The translations under genes were made by a program, and so were the position numbers. A stretch of DNA of 64,000 nt from Xanthomonas translucens pv. cerealis (GTDB taxonomy: Bacteria; Pseudomonadota; Gammaproteobacteria; Xanthomonadales; Xanthomonadaceae): positions 1,550,001-1,614,000 of the forward strand of contig NZ_CP038228.1 in the NCBI RefSeq assembly GCF_006838285.1, written 5' to 3'. This document shows positions 44,063 to 54,855 of the stretch, piece by piece. The notes under the pieces are model-generated. The model was given only the letters and a program-made list of their open reading frames with translations, made no database searches and was not told the DNA's origin. Numbering within the stretch: position 1 is the stretch's first letter; every line of letters starts with the position of its first letter.

Positions 44063-44087
44063 TTCCGTTTTCAACACGCCACTTCGC
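44063..44087 (+). promoter_or_regulatory. imperfect PIP box ahead of the XopZ-type gene
   Basis: TTCCG (44063-44067), 15 nt, then TTCGC (44083-44087). The HrpX-binding consensus is TTCGB-N15-TTCGB, so there is one mismatch in the first half. No good -10 element lies 30-32 nt further on, so control by HrpX is only possible. Confidence 0.45.
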
Positions 44088-44234
44088 CGACCGGTATTCG
44101 CGATCGACCGCACCATGGGACCTTTTGCACCACGCTGGCGCAAGCCCGGAGGCCACGGCTCGCCATATTGCACGCCAAAGCGAAACCATAGAGGGCATCG
44201 CGAACGTGAAAATTCCATTGCGCGAATTATTTCT

Positions 44235-47200
44235 ATGCCTAAGTTTCCGCTACGGCCCTATGGGGTTTCCGCCTGTCTGCCGGGCATGGCCGAAACCGTC
44301 TCGCATCCATCTGCGCCCTCGGCAAAGCGGCAGACGCACAACAAGCTGGCGACTCCCGAGCCAAGCGCGTTCGAAGCCGAGCTGATCGCAGCGCAAGACG
44401 CGCCCCTGACCTGGTCGGCCGCACTGTTGCAAAAGGCCGAGCAGAACAAGGCGGTTCCCTTCACCCCGCTGAGCGCGAACAAGCAGCGCTCGTGGACCCT
44501 GCCCTGGCGCAAGGCAGGCGCGATCCTGGGACTGGACAGCGGAACGCCGCTGCCGCATCGCGACCTGCTCCGCCATGCGTCCTCCTCCGCTCGCCCTGCC
44601 GGCGACGCGGACAGCGCCGCCGCGCGCCAGCCCGGGACGGCCGCGCAACGGCCCGATGCCGCACCGGATCTGAATGACGCGTTGCTGGCGCGCCTCGAGC
44701 ACACCAATGGCCGCCTCGCCATCGGTATTGCCCGGCGCCATGCAGACGAACTGAAGTACGCGCATACCCAGACATTGCAGTCGGCGCGCGAGCGGTTGGC
44801 GTTGCTGGCGCGCCGCGCCGGCAACCTGGGCGACCGCATCGCCCGGCTCAGACAGCAACGTGGCGAATTGGTGCGGCAGATGCAGCAATGCGATGCGCAA
44901 GCGGACGCGGTGTCTGCCGCGCTGCGGGAGCTGGAGCCGAAGGTCGCGGCCACGCGCGACGCACTGGCCGCCGCGAACAGTCGCGGCCAGCCGCCGCAAT
45001 CCGCGGCGCCGGCCGGATCGTCGTCGGCCGCGGTGGATGGGGATGCCGCCATGGTTCAGGCACGTGCGGCGCTCGCCCGGCTAGAATGCGAACTTGGCCG
45101 CGCGCGCAGCAATGGCAATGCGCTTGCCAAGGCAGTCTTCTTCGGCCGCGGCGGCGCGCAAGCCGAGGCGCTGGCGCAACAGCTCACGCAGGCCAATGCC
45201 GAGCTGGAAACGCTGCAAAGCGCGCATGCGCGGGCACAGGCACATGTGCAGTCGCTGCAACGATGCGCGCAAGGCGCGCCGGGCGCTGCAAGCACCTGCG
45301 CACCGGCATCCGCTGCTTGCGGCCCAGCAGACACGCAGACGCAAACCATGCGCAACCGGCTGCTGCAGCACGAACGCATGCAGGCCCTGCAACGTGGTCA
45401 CGGCGAGCGTTGCCAGCGGCAGAAGCGGCGGCTGCAGAACGAATTGCGGCGCGTGGACACGCAGTTGGAGCAGGCGCGGCAGTCGTTGCAGGTCAATACC
45501 AGCGAACTTTGGCAGCAGGACCGAACCGTGCACGCGCTCGAGGAAGCGCAAGGCCGGATGGAACAGGCCGTGGTCCGGGTGGATCAGGACCTGTCCAGTA
45601 CCGAAGCGCAGCACGATGCGCTGCAGGCAACATTCGCCAGCACCAACGCTGACACGGCCGAACGCTTGCTCGATGCCCTGCCAGGCTTCCATGCGCAGAC
45701 ATTGTGCGCGGCCGACGAGCAGACCCTGCGCGCCTGGACCACCGCGGTGCAGACGCGCGGCGATGCGTTCGGCAGCGACGCATTGTCGCCGGCCGACGCG
45801 ATCGAGATCGGCTTGCAGGCACTGTCGATTGCCGCCAGGGGCGACATCGCGCAGGCCGCGCAGGCCCTGCGCGAGCTGGACGCGATCGGTTTGCGCGAAC
45901 TGGTGCCGGCGCCGGGGACCGATACGCCGGCGTTGAGCGAGACCACCGCCGCCTGCGTCGGATTGCTGGCTGGCGTGCCGCGCGGCATGCAGGTGCTTGC
46001 GCAGATGCTGCGGGCCGAGCAGACAGCGCCGTCCAGGGAACAGCGGGAGGCCGCGCAGATCTATCTGCGTGCCGGCCAGCTGTATGCGAAGACGGAGGTG
46101 GCGCAGAGCGCCCAGCGCACCTGGCTGTCCGCGGCACAGGCCGGGGCGCAGCATGCGCTGCATGGCGCATCGCCGACGCACGGCTTGGAGGCGGCCACGC
46201 AGATGCAACGCAGCGCTTTCCACGCATTGCGCAACGGCTATGAGAGCACCGCCGCCGGGTCGCCCTATGCGCAGGTCAACGCCAGCCTGCAGATGTTCGC
46301 GCAATGGGCGCGCGCCGGCAACGCGAGCGCACAGCGAGGCCAACTCAACCCCTTGCATGCGCTGGAACTGGGAACGCGGGTGGCCGCTGCCGAAGCGCTG
46401 CCCACCCCCTCGCGGCGCGCCGGCGAGGAACTGCGCAAGGCAGCGGAGCACCTGACCGGCTGGTTGAACGAAAGGCGCCATGCGCAGCGTGGGGCTGGGC
46501 AGCTCCCGGCCCCGCAGGAGCTGGCGCTACAGGCGCTTGCGGAATATGTGCGCTGGAGCCCGGCCGAACAGGACCTGACGCGGCTCGCCTTCACTCCCAA
46601 ACTGCTGCGCGACATCCAGCGGCGCGGACTGGATCTGCAACACCACGCCGCGCGTTCCGCGCGCACCGATCCGGCTGCATCCACGGCCGCGTGCCATCCC
46701 GCGGTCGAGGCCGCCTGGAGCGCCTTGCGCGCCGGCGGCATGCGGCTGCCGGACACGATGCGCCTGCTCCAGCGCGGCCTGCTCGACCACCGCGAGCAGG
46801 CCGCTGCTAGCGCCGGCGATGACACGCTGGAATCGGCCGAACGCCAACGTTTCCATCAGGCCGTCGCCAGCGCCAGCCGCCTGCTGCATGATGGCGATAG
46901 CGCCCGCGTGCGATCGCCTGAGACCTTGTTCGATGCGCTGCGCGACCTGCTGGGCCATCTGGCATGGCGCGACAAACTGCGCATCACCGAACAACGCGTG
47001 CTCGGCCTCAACGCAGCGCCGCTGTCGGCCGCGCTGGCGGTGATCCCCGCCGGGCTCGGGCTGAAGCTGGCGCTGGGCGGACAGGCCAGCACCGAGGCCT
47101 CGATGGAAATCTACATGGGACGCACCGGCCTATCGCTGCAGATCGGGCGACAGGCGACGCGGCAGCTGCAGGCCGCGGCGGGAATCAGCGCCGGTTTGCT

Positions 47201-48377
47201 GCTGCCGGGTACCGACGCCGCGCCGGTGGTACTGGGCGGAACCGCCGAATGGCGCTTGAAGATGGAGTCGAGTCTAGAGAATGGCGTGCAGATCCGCGTG
47301 CCGCGGCGCGGCAAAGGCCACGAACTTGAGCAGCGCGCGCAATTCCTGGCCATGTTCGAGCATCTGTTGCGCATGGCCGGCGAACCCGACAGCGACGGCG
47401 TGCCGCTTGCGCAACGCGACCTGCTGGGAGCGTTGCTGGCAGAGCATCCCAGCATCACCGTCGGTGTGATCGACGGTGCCCAGCGCACCGCGTCGAGCAC
47501 CGAATCCAGCATCGCGGCAACCGCCGGCGTGCGCGTGGGGGAGATGGACGGTCGGCCACGGCGCGTCACGCTCGGCGCGTCTGTGGGCGTCAAGGCGCGC
47601 CGCGAGAGCGCCAGCTCGCAGACCCCGATCGCCGGCTACATGAACATGCTGCTGAAGGATTCGACGGCGCAGTCCAGGGTCGAGATGGCCGCGCGCGCTT
47701 CGGCCAGTGTGGTGGCCCAGCAGTGGCATCGCCCCGCCGTGGCGGATGCCGCACCCACGCCGTTGGCGCGGCTGTCCACCGGCACGCTCGAGCTGGGTTT
47801 CAGCAAGGAACTGCATTCGGCCGGCAGCACCACGTTCACCACGCTGTGGATGTTCAACAACGAAATCGATCCGGTGCGCACCGACCGCGGGTTCGAGTTC
47901 CAGAGCTTCGCCCAGTTCGAACACGACGTGCGCCGCAACTGGCCGCTATGGACCAATTACGGGGTCGCCAAGCTGCGCGGCAAGGTGGACGAACAGCGCC
48001 TTTATCTGGTGGCCGAGCGTCAGCTGGAAGACTTCATGGACCGAGTCCGCGTGCATATGCGCGACAACCGCTTCGCCTCGCTGATCGTGGACTGGGTGTT
48101 GCAGACCGAGGCCGCGCCGCGCCTGGACGCGCTGCGCGCGCAGAGCCAGCTGTTGCGGATGGCCGGGCGCGAGGCGGAGGCGGCGCAGGCCGAGCGCGAC
48201 TTCGACGCGCTGCTGAGCCAGCCGGCGATATGGGAACCCACCATTTTGATCCTGCGCGAGAAGGGCAAGCGCCAGCGCGAGCGCGGCATCGACTTCTTCG
48301 TCAAACGCCAGACCAACCAGTTGGCCGAGGCGATGCGCACGGTCGGCCAATGGACGCCTTACGAACCGGTGCCGTGA
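44235..48377 (+). CDS. xopZ: XopZ/AWR-family type III effector
   Basis: About 1380 residues, matching the 1370-1415 residues usual for XopZ (HopAS/AWR-related). It is hydrophilic, with a Ser/Ala/Pro-rich N-terminus (VSHPSAPSAKRQTHNK), long coiled-coil stretches around residues 180-480, and an AWR tripeptide at about 910 (LGHLAWRDKLRI). There is no signal peptide or membrane segment. The frame also has an ATG at 44115, but a possible PIP box at 44063-44087 puts the transcription start near or after it, so I prefer 44235. Local sequence near the start is less GC-rich than the flanks, consistent with acquired DNA. It lies between rarA and lolA. Recognition is by size, context and AWR motif, so the family name is likely but not certain. 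Confidence 0.7.
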   Translation: MPKFPLRPYGVSACLPGMAETVSHPSAPSAKRQTHNKLATPEPSAFEAELIAAQDAPLTWSAALLQKAEQNKAVPFTPLSANKQRSWTLPWRKAGAILGLDSGTPLPHRDLLRHASSSARPAGDADSAAARQPGTAAQRPDAAPDLNDALLARLEHTNGRLAIGIARRHADELKYAHTQTLQSARERLALLARRAGNLGDRIARLRQQRGELVRQMQQCDAQADAVSAALRELEPKVAATRDALAAANSRGQPPQSAAPAGSSSAAVDGDAAMVQARAALARLECELGRARSNGNALAKAVFFGRGGAQAEALAQQLTQANAELETLQSAHARAQAHVQSLQRCAQGAPGAASTCAPASAACGPADTQTQTMRNRLLQHERMQALQRGHGERCQRQKRRLQNELRRVDTQLEQARQSLQVNTSELWQQDRTVHALEEAQGRMEQAVVRVDQDLSSTEAQHDALQATFASTNADTAERLLDALPGFHAQTLCAADEQTLRAWTTAVQTRGDAFGSDALSPADAIEIGLQALSIAARGDIAQAAQALRELDAIGLRELVPAPGTDTPALSETTAACVGLLAGVPRGMQVLAQMLRAEQTAPSREQREAAQIYLRAGQLYAKTEVAQSAQRTWLSAAQAGAQHALHGASPTHGLEAATQMQRSAFHALRNGYESTAAGSPYAQVNASLQMFAQWARAGNASAQRGQLNPLHALELGTRVAAAEALPTPSRRAGEELRKAAEHLTGWLNERRHAQRGAGQLPAPQELALQALAEYVRWSPAEQDLTRLAFTPKLLRDIQRRGLDLQHHAARSARTDPAASTAACHPAVEAAWSALRAGGMRLPDTMRLLQRGLLDHREQAAASAGDDTLESAERQRFHQAVASASRLLHDGDSARVRSPETLFDALRDLLGHLAWRDKLRITEQRVLGLNAAPLSAALAVIPAGLGLKLALGGQASTEASMEIYMGRTGLSLQIGRQATRQLQAAAGISAGLLLPGTDAAPVVLGGTAEWRLKMESSLENGVQIRVPRRGKGHELEQRAQFLAMFEHLLRMAGEPDSDGVPLAQRDLLGALLAEHPSITVGVIDGAQRTASSTESSIAATAGVRVGEMDGRPRRVTLGASVGVKARRESASSQTPIAGYMNMLLKDSTAQSRVEMAARASASVVAQQWHRPAVADAAPTPLARLSTGTLELGFSKELHSAGSTTFTTLWMFNNEIDPVRTDRGFEFQSFAQFEHDVRRNWPLWTNYGVAKLRGKVDEQRLYLVAERQLEDFMDRVRVHMRDNRFASLIVDWVLQTEAAPRLDALRAQSQLLRMAGREAEAAQAERDFDALLSQPAIWEPTILILREKGKRQRERGIDFFVKRQTNQLAEAMRTVGQWTPYEPVP

Positions 48378-48410
48378 AAGCGCCGACCCGGCGCCGGCAG
48401 ATCTGCCCTG

Positions 48411-48432
48411 GCCGAACCCAGGCCGGTTCGGC
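48411..48432. terminator. hairpin between convergent effector and lolA genes
   Basis: GCCGAACC (48411-48418) and GGTTCGGC (48425-48432) form an 8-bp stem with a 6-nt loop in the 58-bp gap between the two stop codons. It probably ends both transcripts, although there is no T tract. Confidence 0.45.
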
Positions 48433-48435
48433 GCC

Positions 48436-49062
48436 TCAGCGGTCGCCGACTACGTCCACGTCCTTGTCCGGCACGTAGCGGAAGGTGCCGGCGGCGAAGG
48501 CCGGATTGCGCTTCCAGCCAGTGAAGCTGATCTCGGTACGCTGGCCGACCGCATCGACCACTTCCATCCGTGCCAGGCCGCCGGCGTCGAAGCCGAGCTT
48601 GGCGATCTGGAAGCTGGCCTCGGTGTCCACCTTCGGCGTCATCGACAGCCACTGCAGGCCGTCCCGCGCCACGGCTTCCTCGCTGACGTCGTACTGGCGG
48701 TCCAGCTTGCCCGGGTCGATCAGCGCGGTCAGCGGGCTGTTCTGCTCCTCGGCGCCCTGGGTGCGCATCGTGGCCTGCTTCAGGTCAGGATCGTAGACCC
48801 AGACCTTGGCGCCGTCGGCGACGATCAATTGCGTATAGGGCTTGTGGTATTCCCAGCGGAACAGGCGCGGCGCCGACAACGCGACGCGGCCGCTGGTGGT
48901 TTCCTTCAGCGCGCCCTTGCCGTCGTAGACCTTCTGCGCGAACTGGCCATCCAGGCCCTTGAGCCCGCGGGTGAAGGTGTTCAGGTCGTCGCGCGCGCCG
49001 GCGAAGGCGCTGCCGGCCAGCAGCGCGCTGGCAAAGAGGGTGTAACGGAGTATGGAAAGCAT
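48436..49062 (-). CDS. lolA: outer-membrane lipoprotein carrier protein LolA
   Basis: A 208-residue periplasmic protein with signal peptide MLSILRYTLFASALLAGSAFA and the LolA fold markers FTRGLKGLDGQFAQKVYD, LSAPRLFRWEYHKPYTQLIV and ADGAKVWVYDPDLKQ. It carries lipoproteins from LolCDE to LolB. The frame is open further upstream to 49248, but the signal peptide fixes the start at 49062. It is part of the lolA-rarA neighbourhood seen in gamma-proteobacteria, here with an effector gene placed between them. Confidence 0.93.
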   Translation of the reverse strand: MLSILRYTLFASALLAGSAFAGARDDLNTFTRGLKGLDGQFAQKVYDGKGALKETTSGRVALSAPRLFRWEYHKPYTQLIVADGAKVWVYDPDLKQATMRTQGAEEQNSPLTALIDPGKLDRQYDVSEEAVARDGLQWLSMTPKVDTEASFQIAKLGFDAGGLARMEVVDAVGQRTEISFTGWKRNPAFAAGTFRYVPDKDVDVVGDR

Positions 49063-49136
49063 GCGGACGGCGTTCCGGATGGAGTGTGGGAAGTGTGACG
49101 CGTTCAAGCTGAATAGGCGATCAGAGGCAAGCGCGC

Positions 49137-51086
49137 TCACTGTCCGGTCTGCATGCGGCCGAGATCGCCGTACAGGATCTGCCCACGGAAACCGCGCCGC
49201 ACCTGCTGGTATAGCTCGCGGAACGCCGCGTAGTCCTGCGGCTGGCACAGCGCCTGCGGGCCATGCACAGCGCGTCGGTGCAGCGTATGCGTGGCGACCA
49301 CGGTCTGGCCGTCGCGCACCCAGGTCGCGGCGTATTCGCCGGCGGCGTTGCCGAAGCGGGTGTCGGCGGGGATGGCGATGATCGGCACGCTGTCCGGGAA
49401 GGTCAGCCGGTAGGTTTCGCTGCGCGCGTTGTCATTGCAGTAGAACGGGGTCAGGTTGTGCTCGGCCGAGGTGGTGGCGTAGACCCCACGCACCGAGTCG
49501 GCGCCGGGCATCTGCGGCAGGGTCATGCCACCGACCACGCCGAAGTCGACGTAGTCGCTGGCGCGGAACCGGTAGGCATAGCCGAACGGCCGGCTCAGGT
49601 CCTGCGGCGCGCCACTCAGTTCCAGCTCGCCGCTGCCGTCGAAGCCGGACGCGGCCAGGATCGATTCCTCGATACGGGTGCGGTTCTGCGTATTCAGCTG
49701 CACGAACATGGTGCGCAGGCCGATCTCGCCGATCTGGCCGCTATCGAGTTTGGTCATGCCGCGCAGGCTGCCGTCGGCGGCGAAGCGGTAGTCGGCCTCG
49801 GCCTGGTACAGGTTCAGCCGCGCGTCGTTGGGCGGGGTGCGCTCCACGCTGCCGTCCACGGTGTGCAGCACCGGCACGCCCAGATCGCCTGACGGCAGCT
49901 GGCCGAAGCGCGCGTAGGGATTGGTCGAGTCCACGTACAGCTTGAACTCGGGCAGATAGGTGATGGCGTGGTTGAAGCGGCCGAGCACCGGCACGTCCGG
50001 CAGGGTCGGCCCGCCTTCGGCGCCGATCAGCACCGGCGTGCTGGCGATACCTTTGGCCGCCAGCAGCGCTTCCAGCACCACGGTGTGGTCCTTGCAGTCG
50101 CCGTAATGGTTGTCGAGGATGCTATCGGCGCTGTTCGGCTGCAGCCCGCCGTTGCCCAGGTACACCGCCACGTAGCGGATGTTGCGCGCCACCCACTCGT
50201 ACAGCGCAGTCGCCTGCGCGCGGCGCTCGCCGATGCCGGCGGTGATCTGCTCGGCGCGCGCGCGCACCTTCGGCGTTACCTGCGCAGCGACGCCGCTGCT
50301 GCGCTGGTAGGCCTGGCCCATCTGCGACCAGCGGCGGAAGCTACTGACCATGATGGTCGGGCTGAATTCCCAGGTCGCCGCCGCCCAGTTCTGGCTCTTC
50401 ATCGGCTCGCGGCGCTGGTAGCGCCATTCCCAGCGCGCCTGCGCGCCGTCGATCTTCGGCGTGTTGGCACCGTCCACGCCGCGCGTGTACAGGTACATCG
50501 GCATGCGCCGCGGCGCGACCAGGGTCACCGTGGCGTCGTCGTACTGGGAGAACACGCTGAAGGTCTCCCACAGGCTGAAATAGCCGGGGAAGTACGGTAC
50601 CGCCTGGGTGCGGCGCACCCGGTACACCAGTCGCGTGCCCGGCATCAGGTTGGGGAACACCACCACCTTGACCTTGCGATCGGCGTACATCGCCGCCGAG
50701 GCGCTGGAATAGCTTTCCTGGGTGTAGATCTTGTCGGCCGGCACGTCGTGGCGCAGCCCGTCCGGGGTGATCGCGTAGGCGGCCAGCACCTCCAGCGTTT
50801 CCAGCTTTTCGCTATAACTCAGCCGAACCTGGCTGAACTTGTCCACGCCGGCCTTGGTCTTCAACAGCAGCTCGTACTCGTCGGTCTCCACGCTGCCGGC
50901 GTCGTCGCGCACCTCGTAGTCGGCGCGGTAGCGCACGTAGCTGTAGTTGTTGGCGACCTCGGGCGTCGCCGCGGCTTGGCTGGCGGCCGCAGCGGCTGGG
51001 GCTGGCGGCTGCGCGGCGGCAACGGACCCGGCCATGGCCAGGACGGCGCACAACAGCAGGCGCAGGGGGCAGGCGGTTGGGGACAT
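49137..51086 (-). CDS. DUF3857 and transglutaminase domain protein
   Basis: A 649-residue exported protein with signal sequence LRLLLCAVLAMAGSVAAAQ, a DUF3857 domain at about 65-240 (DYEVRDDAGSVETDEYELLL), and a transglutaminase-like core with C331 in YGDCKDHTVVLEALL, then H in FNHAITYLPEF and D in YVDSTNPY. The triad looks intact, so it may act as a cysteine peptidase or amidase in the periplasm. The partner substrate is unknown. It sits between ftsK and lolA. Confidence 0.85.
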   Translation of the reverse strand: MSPTACPLRLLLCAVLAMAGSVAAAQPPAPAAAAASQAAATPEVANNYSYVRYRADYEVRDDAGSVETDEYELLLKTKAGVDKFSQVRLSYSEKLETLEVLAAYAITPDGLRHDVPADKIYTQESYSSASAAMYADRKVKVVVFPNLMPGTRLVYRVRRTQAVPYFPGYFSLWETFSVFSQYDDATVTLVAPRRMPMYLYTRGVDGANTPKIDGAQARWEWRYQRREPMKSQNWAAATWEFSPTIMVSSFRRWSQMGQAYQRSSGVAAQVTPKVRARAEQITAGIGERRAQATALYEWVARNIRYVAVYLGNGGLQPNSADSILDNHYGDCKDHTVVLEALLAAKGIASTPVLIGAEGGPTLPDVPVLGRFNHAITYLPEFKLYVDSTNPYARFGQLPSGDLGVPVLHTVDGSVERTPPNDARLNLYQAEADYRFAADGSLRGMTKLDSGQIGEIGLRTMFVQLNTQNRTRIEESILAASGFDGSGELELSGAPQDLSRPFGYAYRFRASDYVDFGVVGGMTLPQMPGADSVRGVYATTSAEHNLTPFYCNDNARSETYRLTFPDSVPIIAIPADTRFGNAAGEYAATWVRDGQTVVATHTLHRRAVHGPQALCQPQDYAAFRELYQQVRRGFRGQILYGDLGRMQTGQ

Positions 51087-51187
51087 CGGCGACGGCAGCG
51101 GGCGGGAACGGCCGCCAGCATCGCATGCGGCGCGGCACCGGGCAGTTGCGATGGCCGGGAATCGGGGTGCGGGCCGCGTCGCGCGCC

Positions 51188-53545
51188 TCACTTGGGCGGC
51201 GGCGGCGCCAGCACGCTGCGGTCGCCGTTGTGTTCGGGGGGGCTGACCACGCCGGCCGCCTCCATCGCCTCGATCAGCCGCGCGGCGCGGTTGTAGCCGA
51301 TCTTCAGCCGCCGCTGCACGCCGGAGATCGACGCGCGGCGGGTCTCGGTGACGATGCGCAAGGCTTCGTCGTACAGCGGATCGGATTCGTCGCCGCCGCC
51401 GCCGCTGCTCTCCGGCAGGCCGGTGGCACCGACCACGGTGCCGTCGCCCATGGTCTGCACTTCGTCGAGCACGCCCTCGATGTAGTCGGCCGGGCCGCTG
51501 GCCTTGAGGTGCTCGACCACGCGATGCACTTCCTCGTCGCTGACGAAGGCGCCGTGCACGCGGTCGGGCATGGCCGTGCCCGGCGGCAGGTACAGCATGT
51601 CGCCGTGGCCGAGCAGGGTCTCGGCGCCGGACTGGTCGAGGATGGTGCGCGAGTCGATCTTGGAGCTGACCTGGAACGCGATGCGGGTCGGGATGTTGGC
51701 CTTGATCAGGCCGGTGATCACGTCCACCGACGGGCGCTGGGTGGCCAGGATCAGGTGGATGCCGGCCGCGCGTGCTTTCTGCGCCAGGCGCGCGATCAGC
51801 TCCTCGACCTTCTTGCCGACGATCATCATCATGTCAGCGAATTCGTCGATGAAGATGACGATGAACGGCAGCGTGTCCAGCGGCCGCGGCGCCTCGGCCA
51901 GGTCCGGGTTGGGCTTGAACAGCGGGTCCATCATCGGCTGCCCGGCGTCCTGCGCATCCTTGACCTTCTTGTTGAAGCCGGCCAGGTTGCGCACCCCGAC
52001 CGTGCTCATCAGCTTGTAGCGGCGTTCCATCTCCGCCACGCACCAGCGCAGGCCGTTGGCAGCCTCCTTCATGTCGGTGACCACCGGCGCCAGCAGATGC
52101 GGAATGCCTTGGTAGACGCTCAGCTCGAGCATCTTCGGATCGATCATCAGCATCCGCAGTTCCTTGGCCGAGGCCTTGTACAGCAGGCTCAGCACCATCG
52201 CGTTGACCGCCACCGACTTGCCCGAGCCAGTGGTGCCGGCAACCAGCAGATGCGGCATGCGCGCCAGATCGGCCACGGTCGGGCGGCCGGCGATGTCCTT
52301 GCCCAGCGCCAGGGTCAGCGGGCTAGGCGACTTGTCGTATTCCTTGGAGCGCAGCAGCTCGCTGAGGTAGATCATCTCGCGGCTGACGTTGGGGATTTCC
52401 AGGCCGACCACCGATTTGCCCGGGATCACGTCGACCACGCGCACCGACTTCACCGACAGGCCACGCGCGATGTCCTTGTCCAGCGAGCTGATCTGGCTGA
52501 CCTTGATGCCCGGCGCCGGCTCGATCTCGAAACGGGTGATGACCGGCCCCGGATAGGCGCCGACCACCTGCGCCTCGATGCGGAAGTCCTTGAGCTTGAA
52601 CTCGATCTGCCGCGACAGGGTTTCCAGGGTTTCCTCGGAATAGCCCTTGGTCTGCGGCTTGGGGTCGTCGAGCAGGGCCAGCGGCGGGATGCCGGACTGG
52701 TCGCCGCTGGTGCCATGGAACAGCGGGATCTGCTGCTCGCGCTTGGCCCGCTCGCTCTTCTCCACCACCGGCGCCGGCGGCGGCTCGATCCTGACCGGCT
52801 CGCGCTTGGCGCGCTGCACCGCATCGACCTTGCGCACTTCCTCGCGTTCCTCGCGCATGGCGCGGGTCTGCTGCCATTCGTTGGCCTGCTGGCTGCCGCG
52901 CCGCGCCAGCGTCGGCAGGGTCATCATCGCGCGGCCGATGCGCTCCATCACCGCGAACCAGGACAGGCCGGTGGCCAAAGTGATCGACACCAGCAGCAGC
53001 ACCAGCACGAACAGGTTGCTGCCCAGCGCGCCGAAGCCGGCGGTCAACGAGCTGCCGACCAGCTTGCCGAGGATGCCGCCGGCGCCGGCCACGTCGCCGC
53101 TGAACAGGCGCAGGTGCAGCAGCCCGGTGCCGGCGATCAGGAAACCGACGATGCCGACCAGGCGCAACGCCGGACCCAGGTCGGCCTCGCCGTCGCCATC
53201 GCTGTCCATGCCGAACAGCGCGATCCAGGAGATCGCGCCGATCACCACCGGCAGCAGGAACGCCACATAGCCGAACAGCTGCAGCAGCACGTCGGCGATC
53301 CAGGCGCCGAACTTGCCGCCCATGTTGTGCACCGGCGCGACCACGTTGCCGGTATGCGACCAGCCCGGATCGGTCGCCGAGTAAGTGGCCAGGCTGGCTA
53401 ACAGGTACAGCAGCAGCGGCGCGATCGCGATCAGCGCCAGGTCGCGCCACAGCTTCTGCCGGCGCGGATTGGCCGCGGCGGCCTGCTTGCGTGCGGCCGC
53501 ATTGGCGCCCTGGGATTTGCCGCGTTCCGGAACCTGCTTCGCCAC
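51188..53545 (-). CDS. ftsK: DNA translocase FtsK
   Basis: A 785-residue protein with four to five N-terminal membrane helices (about 30-190), a linker of about 120 residues rich in Arg, Glu and Pro, and the RecA-like motor with Walker [15 protein letters not shown] near 435 and Walker [14 protein letters not shown]. The C-terminal gamma winged helix is [20 protein letters not shown], which reads KOPS sites. It couples chromosome dimer resolution to division. The start is a GTG at 53545, with an AT-rich region upstream. Confidence 0.95.
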   Translation of the reverse strand: MAKQVPERGKSQGANAAARKQAAAANPRRQKLWRDLALIAIAPLLLYLLASLATYSATDPGWSHTGNVVAPVHNMGGKFGAWIADVLLQLFGYVAFLLPVVIGAISWIALFGMDSDGDGEADLGPALRLVGIVGFLIAGTGLLHLRLFSGDVAGAGGILGKLVGSSLTAGFGALGSNLFVLVLLLVSITLATGLSWFAVMERIGRAMMTLPTLARRGSQQANEWQQTRAMREEREEVRKVDAVQRAKREPVRIEPPPAPVVEKSERAKREQQIPLFHGTSGDQSGIPPLALLDDPKPQTKGYSEETLETLSRQIEFKLKDFRIEAQVVGAYPGPVITRFEIEPAPGIKVSQISSLDKDIARGLSVKSVRVVDVIPGKSVVGLEIPNVSREMIYLSELLRSKEYDKSPSPLTLALGKDIAGRPTVADLARMPHLLVAGTTGSGKSVAVNAMVLSLLYKASAKELRMLMIDPKMLELSVYQGIPHLLAPVVTDMKEAANGLRWCVAEMERRYKLMSTVGVRNLAGFNKKVKDAQDAGQPMMDPLFKPNPDLAEAPRPLDTLPFIVIFIDEFADMMMIVGKKVEELIARLAQKARAAGIHLILATQRPSVDVITGLIKANIPTRIAFQVSSKIDSRTILDQSGAETLLGHGDMLYLPPGTAMPDRVHGAFVSDEEVHRVVEHLKASGPADYIEGVLDEVQTMGDGTVVGATGLPESSGGGGDESDPLYDEALRIVTETRRASISGVQRRLKIGYNRAARLIEAMEAAGVVSPPEHNGDRSVLAPPPPK

Positions 53546-53739
53546 GCTATGACCAAACCTTAGAAATACACTGTTAGTGATTGATAATAAACGAATCGGC
53601 CTGGCATTTCAGCAGTCGAAACCTGAATCGTCCCGCCGCGCTTGCGGTAACGCCCGGCACCCCGCGGCGGCAGGCACACACGGCGTTGGCACGGTGACAG
53701 GTGGGCCGCAGGCTGCAGCGTTCTCGCCACGCGGCTTGA

Positions 53740-54801
<1,062 letters not shown>

Positions 54802-54855
54802 GCACGCCGCCACGCGCGCGCTGACGGCGTCCGCCACGCGCGCGCGGGTGCGGGC

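Noticed and set aside
44083-44101. TTCGC-N9-TTCGC near the XopZ-type gene
   Set aside because: The spacing is 9, not the 15 required of a PIP box. The TTCCG/TTCGC pair at spacing 15 is the better candidate.
51077-53401. 774-codon plus-strand frame opposite ftsK
   Set aside because: It is His/Gln/Arg-rich with no motifs, the usual shadow of a GC-rich gene. FtsK on the other strand is unmistakable.
53546-53640. Possible LexA box in the ftsK upstream region
   Set aside because: The TTAG-rich stretch matches known Xanthomonas LexA boxes only in scattered positions.
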